Below, piece by piece: positions 1 through 5,926 of a DNA stretch of 5,926 bases (position 1 is its first letter; each line of letters begins with the position of its first letter). Source of the DNA: Synechococcus sp. HW_metabat.54 (GTDB lineage: Bacteria; Cyanobacteriota; Cyanobacteriia; PCC-6307; Cyanobiaceae); NCBI GenBank assembly GCA_018623675.1, contig JAAZVJ010000069.1, positions 1 through 5,926 on the forward strand. Reading direction: 5' to 3'. A program made the position numbers and the translations under genes. Under the pieces are notes generated by a model. That model searched no databases. It saw only the letters and a program-made list of their open reading frames with translations, and had not been told where the DNA came from.

Positions 1-213
1 CAGGGTGGCACCAGCACTTTTCGCTGCGGTGGTGATGGTGTCCCTGAGAAAGGCTTCGTCGTCGAGCTTTGCGTGGTCGCAGTCATAAAGCTCGAGAATG
101 CAGTGTTTACCCACCATGTCGGTGGCACTGGGCGCTGTGGAACTGAGGGCCGAAGAAATTTCGCCGCCGCCCCATCCCGGGTTGGGATGCAGGCAAGACA
201 GGTCCTGCTTCAT
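1..213 (-). CDS. speD: S-adenosylmethionine decarboxylase proenzyme, N-terminal part (cut by window edge)
   Basis: SpeD removes the carboxyl group of S-adenosylmethionine to give the aminopropyl donor for spermidine synthesis. It is a cytosolic pyruvoyl enzyme that matures by cutting itself at an internal serine. The 71 visible residues contain the conserved first strand and helix of the small bacterial/archaeal class: [14 protein letters not shown] at about 33-46, then [22 protein letters not shown] at 50-71. The self-cleavage region (family pattern ESHLTIHTWPE) lies beyond position 1, so activity cannot be judged. The start chosen is the ATG at 213, the first after the recF stop; no clear Shine-Dalgarno sequence precedes it. 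It gives about 32 residues rich in Ser, Thr, Pro and Gly before the conserved core. The ATG at 117 (residue 33) would give a start like that of short family members. The gene lies 27 bp after recF, in the same frame, and is probably co-transcribed with it. Family assignment is firm; the exact start is less so. Confidence 0.88.
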   Translation of the reverse strand, partial: MKQDLSCLHPNPGWGGGEISSALSSTAPSATDMVGKHCILELYDCDHAKLDDEAFLRDTITTAAKSAGATL

Positions 214-240
214 CAGATGATCGGAAGAGAGCTCGCAACG

Positions 241-1359
241 TTAGCTCAGCTTTCCTTCATATTTCAATTCCCCTGCATCTAGAACCTGGGATTGCCGACA
301 CCAATCTCCTTCAAAGGCGTCGAGGTGGGTGGCGCTCACGAGGCATTGGTGGCTGTCCCCGACGGCTTCGAGAAGGATGAGCTGACGTTGGGGATCGAGT
401 TCGGCAAGAACATCGTCGAGTAGAAGCAGGGGTGGCTGACCCCACAGCTCTCCCACAAGCTCCAGTTCTGCCAATTTCAGAGCCAAGACAAGGGTGCGTT
501 GCTGCCCTGCGGATCCAAAGCGCCGCGCAGGCGTGCCGTTGAGGTCGAGGCCGATTTCATCGCGGTGCGGACCAACGCGGCAGCTCCCCAGGCGTTCCTC
601 GTCTTTGCGTTGTGCACGCAGTTGTTCAGCGATGGCCAGTCGCCAAGTTTCCTCCTCTTCTTCGCCTTCGAGCACGCTGCCAGGCGCATAGCGCAGAGAC
701 AGCTGTTCAAGCCCGCTGCTGAGGTGGTGTTGCCAACGTTGGGCCAGAGGCTCTAACCGGGCCAGTGCTCTGCGACGACGGCGATGGATGCGTGTGCTGA
801 TCAAGGACATCTGCAGATCGAAGGTGTCCAGAAGGGCATCCCGATCAACCGTGGGCATGCCGCGGCCTTGTCGCCAAAGTTGGGCGCGCTGGCGCAGCAA
901 ACGGCTGTAACGGCTCATCAGATCGGCGTAGATCGGCTCAAGCTGCAGCACCACCCGATCCAGCCATTGGCGCCTGAGGGCTGGCTCGCCCCGCACCAGG
1001 TGAAGGTCCAGAGCGCTGAAGCCCACACAGCGCAGAGGACCGATCAAATCGATTTGCCGATCCAGGGTTTTGCCATTGCGTTTGGCTTGGCGCCCACCTC
1101 GACGGCGCAACTGCAGCTCCAGATCGTCTCCATCACTGGTGTGGGCCCGCAGCCTGGCCTCCGGAGCATCCCAGTGGATCAGATCCTGGTCTTGGCTGAC
1201 ACGGTGCGAACGCAGACTCCCCAGCAGTTCGACCGACTCGAGCAAATTCGATTTGCCAACACCGTTGCGGCCAATCACCAACAGGCGAGGTGCCTCAATC
1301 TCCAGTTGCAGATGGCTGTAGTTGCGGAACCCCTGCAGTTCCAGCTGGAGAAGCCGAAT
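241..1359 (-). CDS. recF: DNA replication and repair protein RecF, apparently with a non-standard ATT start
   Basis: RecF is an SMC/ABC-type ATPase that works with RecO and RecR to load RecA at gaps in single-stranded DNA behind stalled forks. With the start at ATT 1359 the protein has 372 residues, a normal length for the family. Visible elements are the N-terminal LELQGFRNY at about 6-14, Walker [10 protein letters not shown] at 30-38 (Lys36), [13 protein letters not shown] at 51-63, GPHRDEIGL at 263-271, the ABC signature FGSAGQQRT at 281-289, and Walker [14 protein letters not shown] at 310-322 with Asp315 and Asp316. All ATPase motifs are intact. The frame is closed by TAG at 1381-1383, and the next ATG/GTG/TTG is a TTG at 1281, which falls inside the strand leading into Walker A and would remove the FRN segment. 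ATT at 1359 puts the Walker lysine at residue 36, as in E. coli RecF; CTG at 1344 is another possibility. The start is inferred; the identity is certain from the motifs. The gene is followed by speD after 27 bp. Confidence 0.93.
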   Translation of the reverse strand: MRLLQLELQGFRNYSHLQLEIEAPRLLVIGRNGVGKSNLLESVELLGSLRSHRVSQDQDLIHWDAPEARLRAHTSDGDDLELQLRRRGGRQAKRNGKTLDRQIDLIGPLRCVGFSALDLHLVRGEPALRRQWLDRVVLQLEPIYADLMSRYSRLLRQRAQLWRQGRGMPTVDRDALLDTFDLQMSLISTRIHRRRRRALARLEPLAQRWQHHLSSGLEQLSLRYAPGSVLEGEEEEETWRLAIAEQLRAQRKDEERLGSCRVGPHRDEIGLDLNGTPARRFGSAGQQRTLVLALKLAELELVGELWGQPPLLLLDDVLAELDPQRQLILLEAVGDSHQCLVSATHLDAFEGDWCRQSQVLDAGELKYEGKLS

Positions 1360-1441
1360 CGGTCTGGGTGCGGCGTGTGGCTAAGGTACCTGCACCGGAG
1401 CGATCCGAGGGTCGACTCCATGCAGCGGCGTTAGCCGGTGT
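1360..1441. promoter_or_regulatory. Divergent 82-bp spacer between recF and tRNA-Arg
   Basis: This is the longest stretch without a gene in the window, and it separates genes that point away from each other. It should therefore hold the tRNA promoter (plus strand) and possibly a recF promoter (minus strand). I found no convincing -10/-35 pair for either direction. The best fragments are a TCGACT at 1412-1417, weakly like a -35 box for the tRNA, and a TACCTT on the minus strand at 1390-1385. A 6-bp inverted repeat (CACCGG 1393-1398, CCGGTG 1435-1440) is present but widely spaced. A TAG in the recF frame sits at 1383-1381. The regulatory role is inferred from position only. Confidence 0.35.
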
Positions 1442-1515
1442 GGGCATGTAGCTCAGTTGGATAGAGCATCAGATTCCGGTTCTGAGGGTCGCAGGTTCGA
1501 GTCCTGCCATGCTCG
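1442..1515 (+). tRNA. tRNA-Arg with anticodon CCG (decodes CGG)
   Basis: The 74-nt sequence folds into a complete cloverleaf. The acceptor stem is GGGCATG 1442-1448 with CATGCTC 1508-1514 (one G-T pair), and the discriminator is G1515. The D stem is GCTC 1451-1454 with GAGC 1464-1467, around a loop containing AGTTGG. The anticodon stem is TCAGA 1469-1473 with TCTGA 1481-1485, and its 7-nt loop TTCCGGT carries anticodon CCG at 1476-1478. The variable region has 5 nt (1486-1490). The T stem is GCAGG 1491-1495 with CCTGC 1503-1507, around TTCGAGT. CCA is not encoded (TGT follows), so it must be added after transcription. The gene is on the strand opposite to every protein gene in the window, converging on the acetyltransferase-like gene and diverging from recF. 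No intron or unusual arm is seen. Confidence 0.97.
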
Positions 1516-1520
1516 TGTTC

Positions 1521-1544
1521 AGGCTCCTTCAATCAACGGAGCCT
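1521..1544. terminator. Possible terminator hairpin between tRNA-Arg and the converging GNAT gene
   Basis: AGGCTCC (1521-1527) and GGAGCCT (1538-1544) form a perfect 7-bp inverted repeat around a 10-nt loop, beginning 6 nt after the tRNA 3' end. The stop codon of the converging acetyltransferase gene lies in the loop (1535-1533 on the minus strand). The position suits a shared, two-way transcription end point. Neither side has a proper T tract: on the plus strand it is followed only by TAAG, and on the minus strand by GAAC. A Rho-independent terminator is therefore only a weak inference; it may instead protect 3' ends or be chance. Confidence 0.35.
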
Positions 1545-1994
1545 TAAGCCCATGGCCCTGATGCCCCCGGGGTCAAGCACGAAACCTTGGGTTTTCAGAG
1601 CATCCAGCGCAGCCGGTGGTGCTGCGATCGAGATGCTGCATCCCGGCAGGTTTTTTCGCAGATGGGTTAAGGCCCGATGCACAAGTACAGCGAGTAATTC
1701 CGCTTGATGAGGCCCTGGTCGTGCCGCCAGGTTCCAGAGGTTGGCATTGAGCGCCTGATCGCTGGTGATGCGTACGAATCCCACCAGTTCACCGCTGTTG
1801 GATTCCAGGATGCAGAGATACCCGTAGCTCCGTTCCAAAGCAGCAGACCAGCGTTCTGCAGGAGGCGTTGCTTCGCTGCAGGAGGCCAACAGGCTGTTGA
1901 TCGCCTGAGCCGACGGGGTGTGGTCGCCGTGCAGTTCAAAGCCCCCGGGCAGAACGGGGGCTGGAGGCTGCTGACGAAAGGGGAGAAAGGCCAC
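1533..1994 (-). CDS. Small GNAT-family N-acetyltransferase-like protein, substrate unknown
   Basis: The product has 153 residues and resembles a short GNAT acyl-CoA-dependent acetyltransferase. After a proline-rich beginning (residues 6-18) comes a helix region with SAQAINSLLASCSEATPP at 28-45, then strand-like YGYLCILESNSGELVGFVRIT at 57-77, typical of GNAT strands 2-3. NANLWNLAARPGPH at 83-96 leads into a helix (QAELLAVLVHRALTHLR, 97-113) at the place of the acetyl-CoA-binding motif A. SISIAAPPAALDALKTQGFVL at 120-140 matches the usual late 'A..FY...GF' portion. The Q/RxxGxG/A loop is degenerate here (ARPGPHQ), so catalysis cannot be assumed. No signal peptide or membrane segment is seen. 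The start is the GTG directly after the ppc TAA; the next usable in-frame start is a TTG near residue 36. No Shine-Dalgarno is visible, so translation may depend on ribosomes finishing ppc. The frame is the same as ppc. The fold is inferred from pattern; the substrate is unknown. Confidence 0.75.
   Translation of the reverse strand: MAFLPFRQQPPAPVLPGGFELHGDHTPSAQAINSLLASCSEATPPAERWSAALERSYGYLCILESNSGELVGFVRITSDQALNANLWNLAARPGPHQAELLAVLVHRALTHLRKNLPGCSISIAAPPAALDALKTQGFVLDPGGIRAMGLRLR
1940..1962 (-). promoter_or_regulatory. GC-rich hairpin followed by TTT in the first codons of the GNAT gene
   Basis: Read on the minus strand from 1962, AGCCCCC pairs with GGGGGCT (7 bp, five of them C-G runs) around a 9-nt loop GTTCTGCCC, followed by TTTGAA. 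It lies about 33 nt after the ppc stop codon and codes for residues about 11-18 of the acetyltransferase-like protein. Its place and shape would suit a leaky terminator or attenuator that lowers expression of the genes after ppc, or a block against 3' decay of ppc mRNA. The T tract is short, and the repeat is also explained by Pro and Gly codons in a GC-rich gene, so function is only inferred. Confidence 0.3.
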
Positions 1995-4900
1995 TTAGCC
2001 GGTATTCCGCATGCCGGCAGCGATGCCGTTGATGGTGAGCAAGGCCCCCCTCAGCAGTTCACTGCGGCTGTAGGTGCGGCCATCGGTTGTGCCTGAGGTG
2101 GCCTCACGCATGGGTGGCTGTCGGTTCTGATCGCGCAGTCGGCGCAGCAATGCCACCTGAAGGAATCCCAGGGGAACGATGGTGCGGTTGCGCAGGTCTA
2201 CGGACAGCTGAAGGCCTGGATCCCCATCCAGGAGCCGTTCTTGACCGGTGATGTCGAGAACCAGCTGAAGCGTTAACGCATGTTCCTTGGCGATCGTGTC
2301 GTAGATGCGCTCAAAGGCGTCTCGGTGATCCTCTCGGCCCAGGCTGTTCACGTAGTGGCGAGCCAGCTCCAGATCCACCTTGGAAAGAGTCATCTCCACT
2401 TTGGAGATCAGCATCCGGAAGAACGGCCAGCGCTGGTGTAAGCGGCGCAGCACGTCGAGTTGTTCCGGATCGGAGGCGACTTCTTCCGCCAGTGCGGTGC
2501 CGACTCCAAACCAGCTGGGAAGCAGGAAGCGACTTTGGGTCCATCCGAACACCCAGGGGATGGCCCGGAGGCTGGATAAATCTTTGGCTCCGGTTTTACG
2601 CCGGGCCGGACGACTGGAGATCTGCAGCTTGCTGATTTCCTCGATCGGGGTGACCTGCTGGAAAAAAGCCACCAGATCAGGGTTGTCGTGGACCAAAGCT
2701 CGGTAGTGGCTGCGGGAGCGGGCCGCCAGCCGGGCCATCAGCTCGTTCCAGCTGGGGGTGGCGTCCAGTTGGTTGGTCACCAGGCTGTTCTGGACGACGG
2801 CTGTGCTCACCGTTTCCAGGTTGTAGAGAGCCAACTCTGGGAGGCTGTACTTCGACGCCAGCACTTCTCCCTGCTCGGTGATTTTGATGCGGCCCTGCAG
2901 GGTCCCGCTTGGCTGGGCGAGGATCGCCTGATAGGCAGGGCCACCGCCTCGGCCGACCGATCCACCGCGACCGTGGAACAGCCGTAGAGCGACTCCTTGA
3001 CTGCTGGCCAGATCCTGAAGAGCGATCTGAGCTTGGTGAATCTCCCAATTGCTGGAGAGAAAGCCAGAGTCTTTGTTGCTATCGGAGTAGCCCAACATCA
3101 GCTCTTGCAAGGGCTGCATGTTTTCTCCAACCCGAGGGAGCAGCTGGCGGTACAAGCGGTTGTTGAACAGCTGCTCCATCACCGCGGGCGCGCGCTGAAG
3201 GTCCTCCACCGTTTCAAACAACGGCACCACGAGCAGGTCGGCATGCTCTGCAGCTGGATCCACAAGGCCGGCTTCTTTGGCCAGCAGCAGCACCTCCAGT
3301 AGATCCGATGCGGAGTTGCTCATCGAGATCACGTAAGTCCGGCAGATGCGGCTTCCAAACTCCTGTTGGAGACGGTGCAGCATCCGGAAGACGGCAATGG
3401 TCTCTGCGGTGCTGGGCGACCATTCCACGGCTGGTGGAATCAGCGGACGACGGGTCTGGAGTTCCTCCAGCAGCCATGTCACGCGCTCACCCTCATCCAT
3501 GTCTTCGTAGGACTTGGGCAGGTGCAGGTAGCGGGTTAGTTCGTCGAGGGCATCGCTGTGGCGAGTGCTTTCCTGACGGATATCAAGACTGGCCAGTGAG
3601 AAGCCAAAAATGTGGACCTGCGTCAGCAGGGTGTCGAGGGGTTCACAACTGAGCTCCGTGCTCACCAGGCTGTTGCGGATCAGCTCAAGGTCGCCGCGGA
3701 ACTCAGCCACTGATCCGTAGTGCAGAGCTTCCTGGCCGCCGGACGTGGCGCTGTTGGCCACCAACCCTTCGGGAGGGGTTTGCCAACCAGCCTCAGCGAG
3801 CTGTTGGTTGCGCAGTTGGGTGAGCCTGAGCCGTTCCAGCATGTAGCTGAGCTTGAGGCGATAAGGCTCCAACCGATAACGCGCTGCCCTCTCTTCATAG
3901 ACCTCGGGGAAGCGCAGCCGATCCATCTCCAGCGACTCGAGCAAGGGGGCACTCACCTGGCTCCATTGCATAGAGATGCTGAGTTGATCGCGGAGCGCCT
4001 GAACAGCCGCGATGTAGCGCTCCAGCATCAACTGGCGCTGGTAGCAGGATGTGCGCCAGGTGATCTCTGGTGTGACCGAGGGGTTGCCATCGCGGTCAGA
4101 CCCCACCCAGGAGCCAAAGGTGCAGAAACCCGAGGGCGGCAGGCGGACATCGGGGTAGCTGCTGGCCAGGGCGCTGCTAATGCGTCGGCGCAGCTGGGGC
4201 ATGGCATCGAACAGCACCTGCTGGAAGTAGTGGAGCGCGTAATCCACTTCGTCCAACACCGTGGGCTTGAACTGGTGCAGTTCGTCGGTGCGCCACCAAA
4301 GCCTGATTTCTTCTTCCAGTTGTTGGCGGAGGCTGTCTCGCTCCCCACGGGTGATGGTGGGGCTGGCCTGCAGTTGTTGCAACAGCGTCGCGACCCGGCG
4401 CTGCTTATGGCGCACGGTGTGACGAACGATCTCCGTGGGGTGGGCCGTGAAGACCAGCCTGATGTCGAGATCTTGGAGGAGAGTCTCAAGCTGGGCAGGC
4501 GGCACATTCAGGTGACGAAGCCGCTCGAAGAGTTCTCGGAATGTGGCTGGTTCGGTTTGGCTGGCGAGCGGCGGCGCGAACGGATCCACCGTGTCGGCAT
4601 GCTCATGGGAGCGGCTGATGCTCTCGAGGTAGCTGTCTTCTTCGATGCGCTGTTCAAGGATGTTGACCAGCTGGAAGTAGAGCGAGAAGGCGCGTGCCGC
4701 CGCAATCGCTTCCACGAGATCCATCTCGCGGATCAGTTGGGCCACGGCATCACTGCTGACCACGGCGCCATCGCTGGCCACCGGGTCGCTCAGCTGTTTC
4801 ATCCGCAGAAGCCGCTCGGCTTGATCCGGCGGACATTCACTGCGCAGCACAGTCTCCCAAAGGTCTTCCACCAAGGCCAGACGCTGCTTCAAAAGCTGGC

Positions 4901-5006
4901 CGCTGCATTGGATGGGCTCAGCGATCCCCGACCGGTCACTCTCAGGAGTTTGGGCGGCGGTCGAGAGCATTGAGGAGGCTTGGGAATCGGCTAACGACAT
5001 GATCAT
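1995..5006 (-). CDS. ppc: Phosphoenolpyruvate carboxylase
   Basis: Ppc joins bicarbonate to phosphoenolpyruvate to form oxaloacetate, refilling the TCA branch and feeding aspartate-family amino acids. It is a cytosolic homotetramer in the known family. The 1003-residue length fits cyanobacterial members (E. coli has 883); the excess is mostly the N-terminal ~50 residues and internal loops. The active-site motifs are all present: [13 protein letters not shown] at 185-197 with His189 (E. coli His138), [13 protein letters not shown] at 297-309, [11 protein letters not shown] at 638-648 with Lys645 (E. coli Lys546), and [15 protein letters not shown] at 676-690 with His678 and Arg686 (E. coli His579 and Arg587). 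SSRPARR at 797-803 and the C-terminal AAGMRNTG follow. The C-terminal Asn and the basic residues near 876 and 939 fit the aspartate-inhibitor site of bacterial enzymes, but this is inferred by alignment from memory. The plant N-terminal phosphorylation motif is not seen. The start ATG at 5006 overlaps the gshA stop (ATGA). A second ATG at 5000 has a GGGA 5 nt upstream and could be the true start, two residues shorter. Confidence 0.98.
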   Translation of the reverse strand: MIMSLADSQASSMLSTAAQTPESDRSGIAEPIQCSGQLLKQRLALVEDLWETVLRSECPPDQAERLLRMKQLSDPVASDGAVVSSDAVAQLIREMDLVEAIAAARAFSLYFQLVNILEQRIEEDSYLESISRSHEHADTVDPFAPPLASQTEPATFRELFERLRHLNVPPAQLETLLQDLDIRLVFTAHPTEIVRHTVRHKQRRVATLLQQLQASPTITRGERDSLRQQLEEEIRLWWRTDELHQFKPTVLDEVDYALHYFQQVLFDAMPQLRRRISSALASSYPDVRLPPSGFCTFGSWVGSDRDGNPSVTPEITWRTSCYQRQLMLERYIAAVQALRDQLSISMQWSQVSAPLLESLEMDRLRFPEVYEERAARYRLEPYRLKLSYMLERLRLTQLRNQQLAEAGWQTPPEGLVANSATSGGQEALHYGSVAEFRGDLELIRNSLVSTELSCEPLDTLLTQVHIFGFSLASLDIRQESTRHSDALDELTRYLHLPKSYEDMDEGERVTWLLEELQTRRPLIPPAVEWSPSTAETIAVFRMLHRLQQEFGSRICRTYVISMSNSASDLLEVLLLAKEAGLVDPAAEHADLLVVPLFETVEDLQRAPAVMEQLFNNRLYRQLLPRVGENMQPLQELMLGYSDSNKDSGFLSSNWEIHQAQIALQDLASSQGVALRLFHGRGGSVGRGGGPAYQAILAQPSGTLQGRIKITEQGEVLASKYSLPELALYNLETVSTAVVQNSLVTNQLDATPSWNELMARLAARSRSHYRALVHDNPDLVAFFQQVTPIEEISKLQISSRPARRKTGAKDLSSLRAIPWVFGWTQSRFLLPSWFGVGTALAEEVASDPEQLDVLRRLHQRWPFFRMLISKVEMTLSKVDLELARHYVNSLGREDHRDAFERIYDTIAKEHALTLQLVLDITGQERLLDGDPGLQLSVDLRNRTIVPLGFLQVALLRRLRDQNRQPPMREATSGTTDGRTYSRSELLRGALLTINGIAAGMRNTG

Positions 5007-5926
5007 CCCAAAGTGCCTGTTTCACGCGGGGTGATCTGTTCTTGATCGATCATCTCCGTGATCCCGGCTTGGATGGCCTCAGCAATGGTTTGGCCTGCCT
5101 CAACGGCCTTGAGCCAACGCATGGCTTGGTTGCCTGAGTGAAGAACCGTCTGGATCGGCTCTAGTCGCCGATCAAGGCCGAGTTCGATGGCCAAGGGCGT
5201 CACCTCGGCGCAAAGGTTTGCGATCCACTGGCGGCAAGACACGCTGTGACCGTCGCTCCAGTGACGTAAGTCAGCGTTCAAGCTGGAGCGGGCAGCCGCC
5301 GCATCATTGCTGTCACAGATCGTCTGCAGTTCAGCTGAGCTGAGGCTGCTGGCCTGAAAGGGGTCGAGCTGTTCAGGGTCGCGGATGGCCATCAGAACCC
5401 GCAGTTCCAGAAGAGCGGTGACCGCGAGCAGCAGGTCTGGGTCGGTGATCAGATCGCAGATCCGCAATTCGAGACGGTTGAGGTCGTGGGGGCGCTGGGG
5501 ACCATTCGGACGCACGGACGTCCAGAGGTGACGGACGTTGTGCATTTGCCCTTCCTTCAACTGGGTCTCAATCCAGCTGACGTAATGGGCGTGATCCCTG
5601 AACAGGGGCACAGACGTTGGTGTCAGGGGGAACTGCAGCCACCGTTGGGAATGGGCACCGGTGAGCTCACCCCCCAGAAAGGGGGAACTGGCACTCAACG
5701 CAAGGAACAGTGCTGCTTCGCAGCGCACGAGTCGCAGGGCCCTGAACAGAGATTCATTGCCGCTGATGCCCACGTTGATGTGGATGCTGGCTGTCACCAC
5801 CCGTGTGCCGTAGGTCGCCTCAATCAGGCTGTGATACGGGTTGGCTGGATCGGATCGTTCAAACCGTGATGGATCTCCGAGGCTGAGGGTGCTGCCTGGG
5901 AGCAGGGTGAGTGAGCGTTCCGCCAG
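5003..5926 (-). CDS. gshA: Glutamate-cysteine ligase, cyanobacterial type (N-terminus beyond window edge)
   Basis: This ligase makes gamma-glutamylcysteine from glutamate, cysteine and ATP, the first and usually limiting step of glutathione synthesis in the cytosol. The frame is open from the window edge, so 307 C-terminal residues are seen; the cyanobacterial family has about 380, so roughly the first 70 are missing. Counting from the edge, visible blocks are [20 protein letters not shown] at about 15-34, IEATYGT with [20 protein letters not shown] at about 35-64, [11 protein letters not shown] with SQRW at about 80-96, [15 protein letters not shown] at 128-142, and [11 protein letters not shown] at 149-159. 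These match my memory of the cyanobacterial GshA family, which is distinct from E. coli GshA and from plant GSH1. The paired His and Asn in HINVG resemble metal/ATP-binding positions of the glutamine-synthetase-like fold, by inference. The TGA stop shares bases with the ppc ATG. A GTG at 5800 is internal and is not the start, because conserved sequence continues upstream of it to the edge. Confidence 0.93.
   Translation of the reverse strand: MAERSLTLLPGSTLSLGDPSRFERSDPANPYHSLIEATYGTRVVTASIHINVGISGNESLFRALRLVRCEAALFLALSASSPFLGGELTGAHSQRWLQFPLTPTSVPLFRDHAHYVSWIETQLKEGQMHNVRHLWTSVRPNGPQRPHDLNRLELRICDLITDPDLLLAVTALLELRVLMAIRDPEQLDPFQASSLSSAELQTICDSNDAAAARSSLNADLRHWSDGHSVSCRQWIANLCAEVTPLAIELGLDRRLEPIQTVLHSGNQAMRWLKAVEAGQTIAEAIQAGITEMIDQEQITPRETGTLG

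Noticed and set aside
297..309. Ppc motif reads GSDRDGNP instead of the GGDRDGNP of E. coli
   Set aside because: The Gly-to-Ser change is outside the charged catalytic residues, which are intact, and I believe it is usual in cyanobacterial enzymes, so it is not an anomaly. (The positions given are residues of Ppc; the DNA lies near 4080-4118.)
784..1434. Plus-strand open frame of 216 codons opposite recF
   Set aside because: Antisense shadow of recF, with Gln/Leu/Ala-rich sequence and no family resemblance; it ends just before the tRNA by chance.
1442..1515. tRNA-Arg as an attachment site for an integrated island
   Set aside because: No copy of the tRNA 3' end was seen elsewhere in the window, and no integrase or foreign gene is present; the flanks are core genes.
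3720..4973. Long plus-strand open frame (417 codons) opposite ppc
   Set aside because: It lies wholly antisense to a gene with all Ppc motifs, has no recognisable domain, and is what codon bias in GC-rich DNA produces on the opposite strand.
5670..5685. CCCCC-AGAAA-GGGGG inverted repeat inside gshA
   Set aside because: It codes for the conserved SPFLGGE segment of GshA and is well explained by Pro and Gly codons; there is no T tract or gene boundary nearby.
5798..5800. GTG at 5800 as the start of gshA
   Set aside because: The frame continues upstream to the window edge with conserved family sequence ([13 protein letters not shown]), so this codon is an internal valine.

Overview
The window looks like a stretch of chromosome from a unicellular cyanobacterium, most likely marine Synechococcus or a close high-GC picocyanobacterial relative. 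The reasons are the moderately high GC by eye, a glutamate-cysteine ligase of the cyanobacterial type, a cyanobacterial-length (~1000 residue) phosphoenolpyruvate carboxylase, and the gene order gshA - ppc - small GNAT - recF - speD. I recall that order from picocyanobacterial genomes, but I could not check it by search.

Layout: all five protein genes lie on the minus strand and read from right to left. gshA (5003..5926, N-terminus cut by the window edge) overlaps the start of ppc (1995..5006) in an ATGA. The ppc stop is followed directly by the GTG of a small acetyltransferase-like gene (1533..1994). A tRNA-Arg(CCG) gene (1442..1515) lies on the plus strand, facing the acetyltransferase end and diverging from recF. 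recF (241..1359) follows. speD (1..213, C-terminus cut by the window edge) lies 27 bp after the recF stop, in the same reading frame. Coding density is very high; the only non-coding stretches are the 82 bp between recF and the tRNA, the 17 bp after the tRNA, and the recF-speD gap.

Functions: these are core housekeeping genes. They cover the first step of glutathione synthesis (GshA), anaplerotic bicarbonate fixation to oxaloacetate (Ppc), an uncharacterised acyl-transferase, a CGG-decoding arginine tRNA, recombinational repair of gapped DNA (RecF), and decarboxylation of S-adenosylmethionine for polyamine synthesis (SpeD). gshA-ppc-GNAT has the spacing of one transcript. recF-speD looks like a second unit, or a continuation of the first that would read through the tRNA locus in antisense.

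I see no mobile element, CRISPR array, phage gene or undescribed multi-gene system. The most notable oddity is recF. Its reading frame has no ATG, GTG or TTG at the place where the family starts. An ATT codon sits exactly at the position of Met1 (it makes the Walker A lysine residue 36, as in E. coli RecF), and an in-frame TAG lies seven codons upstream. Lesser points are GC-rich hairpins at the beginning and end of the acetyltransferase gene, an N-terminal extension on SpeD, and stop/start junctions without intergenic space.
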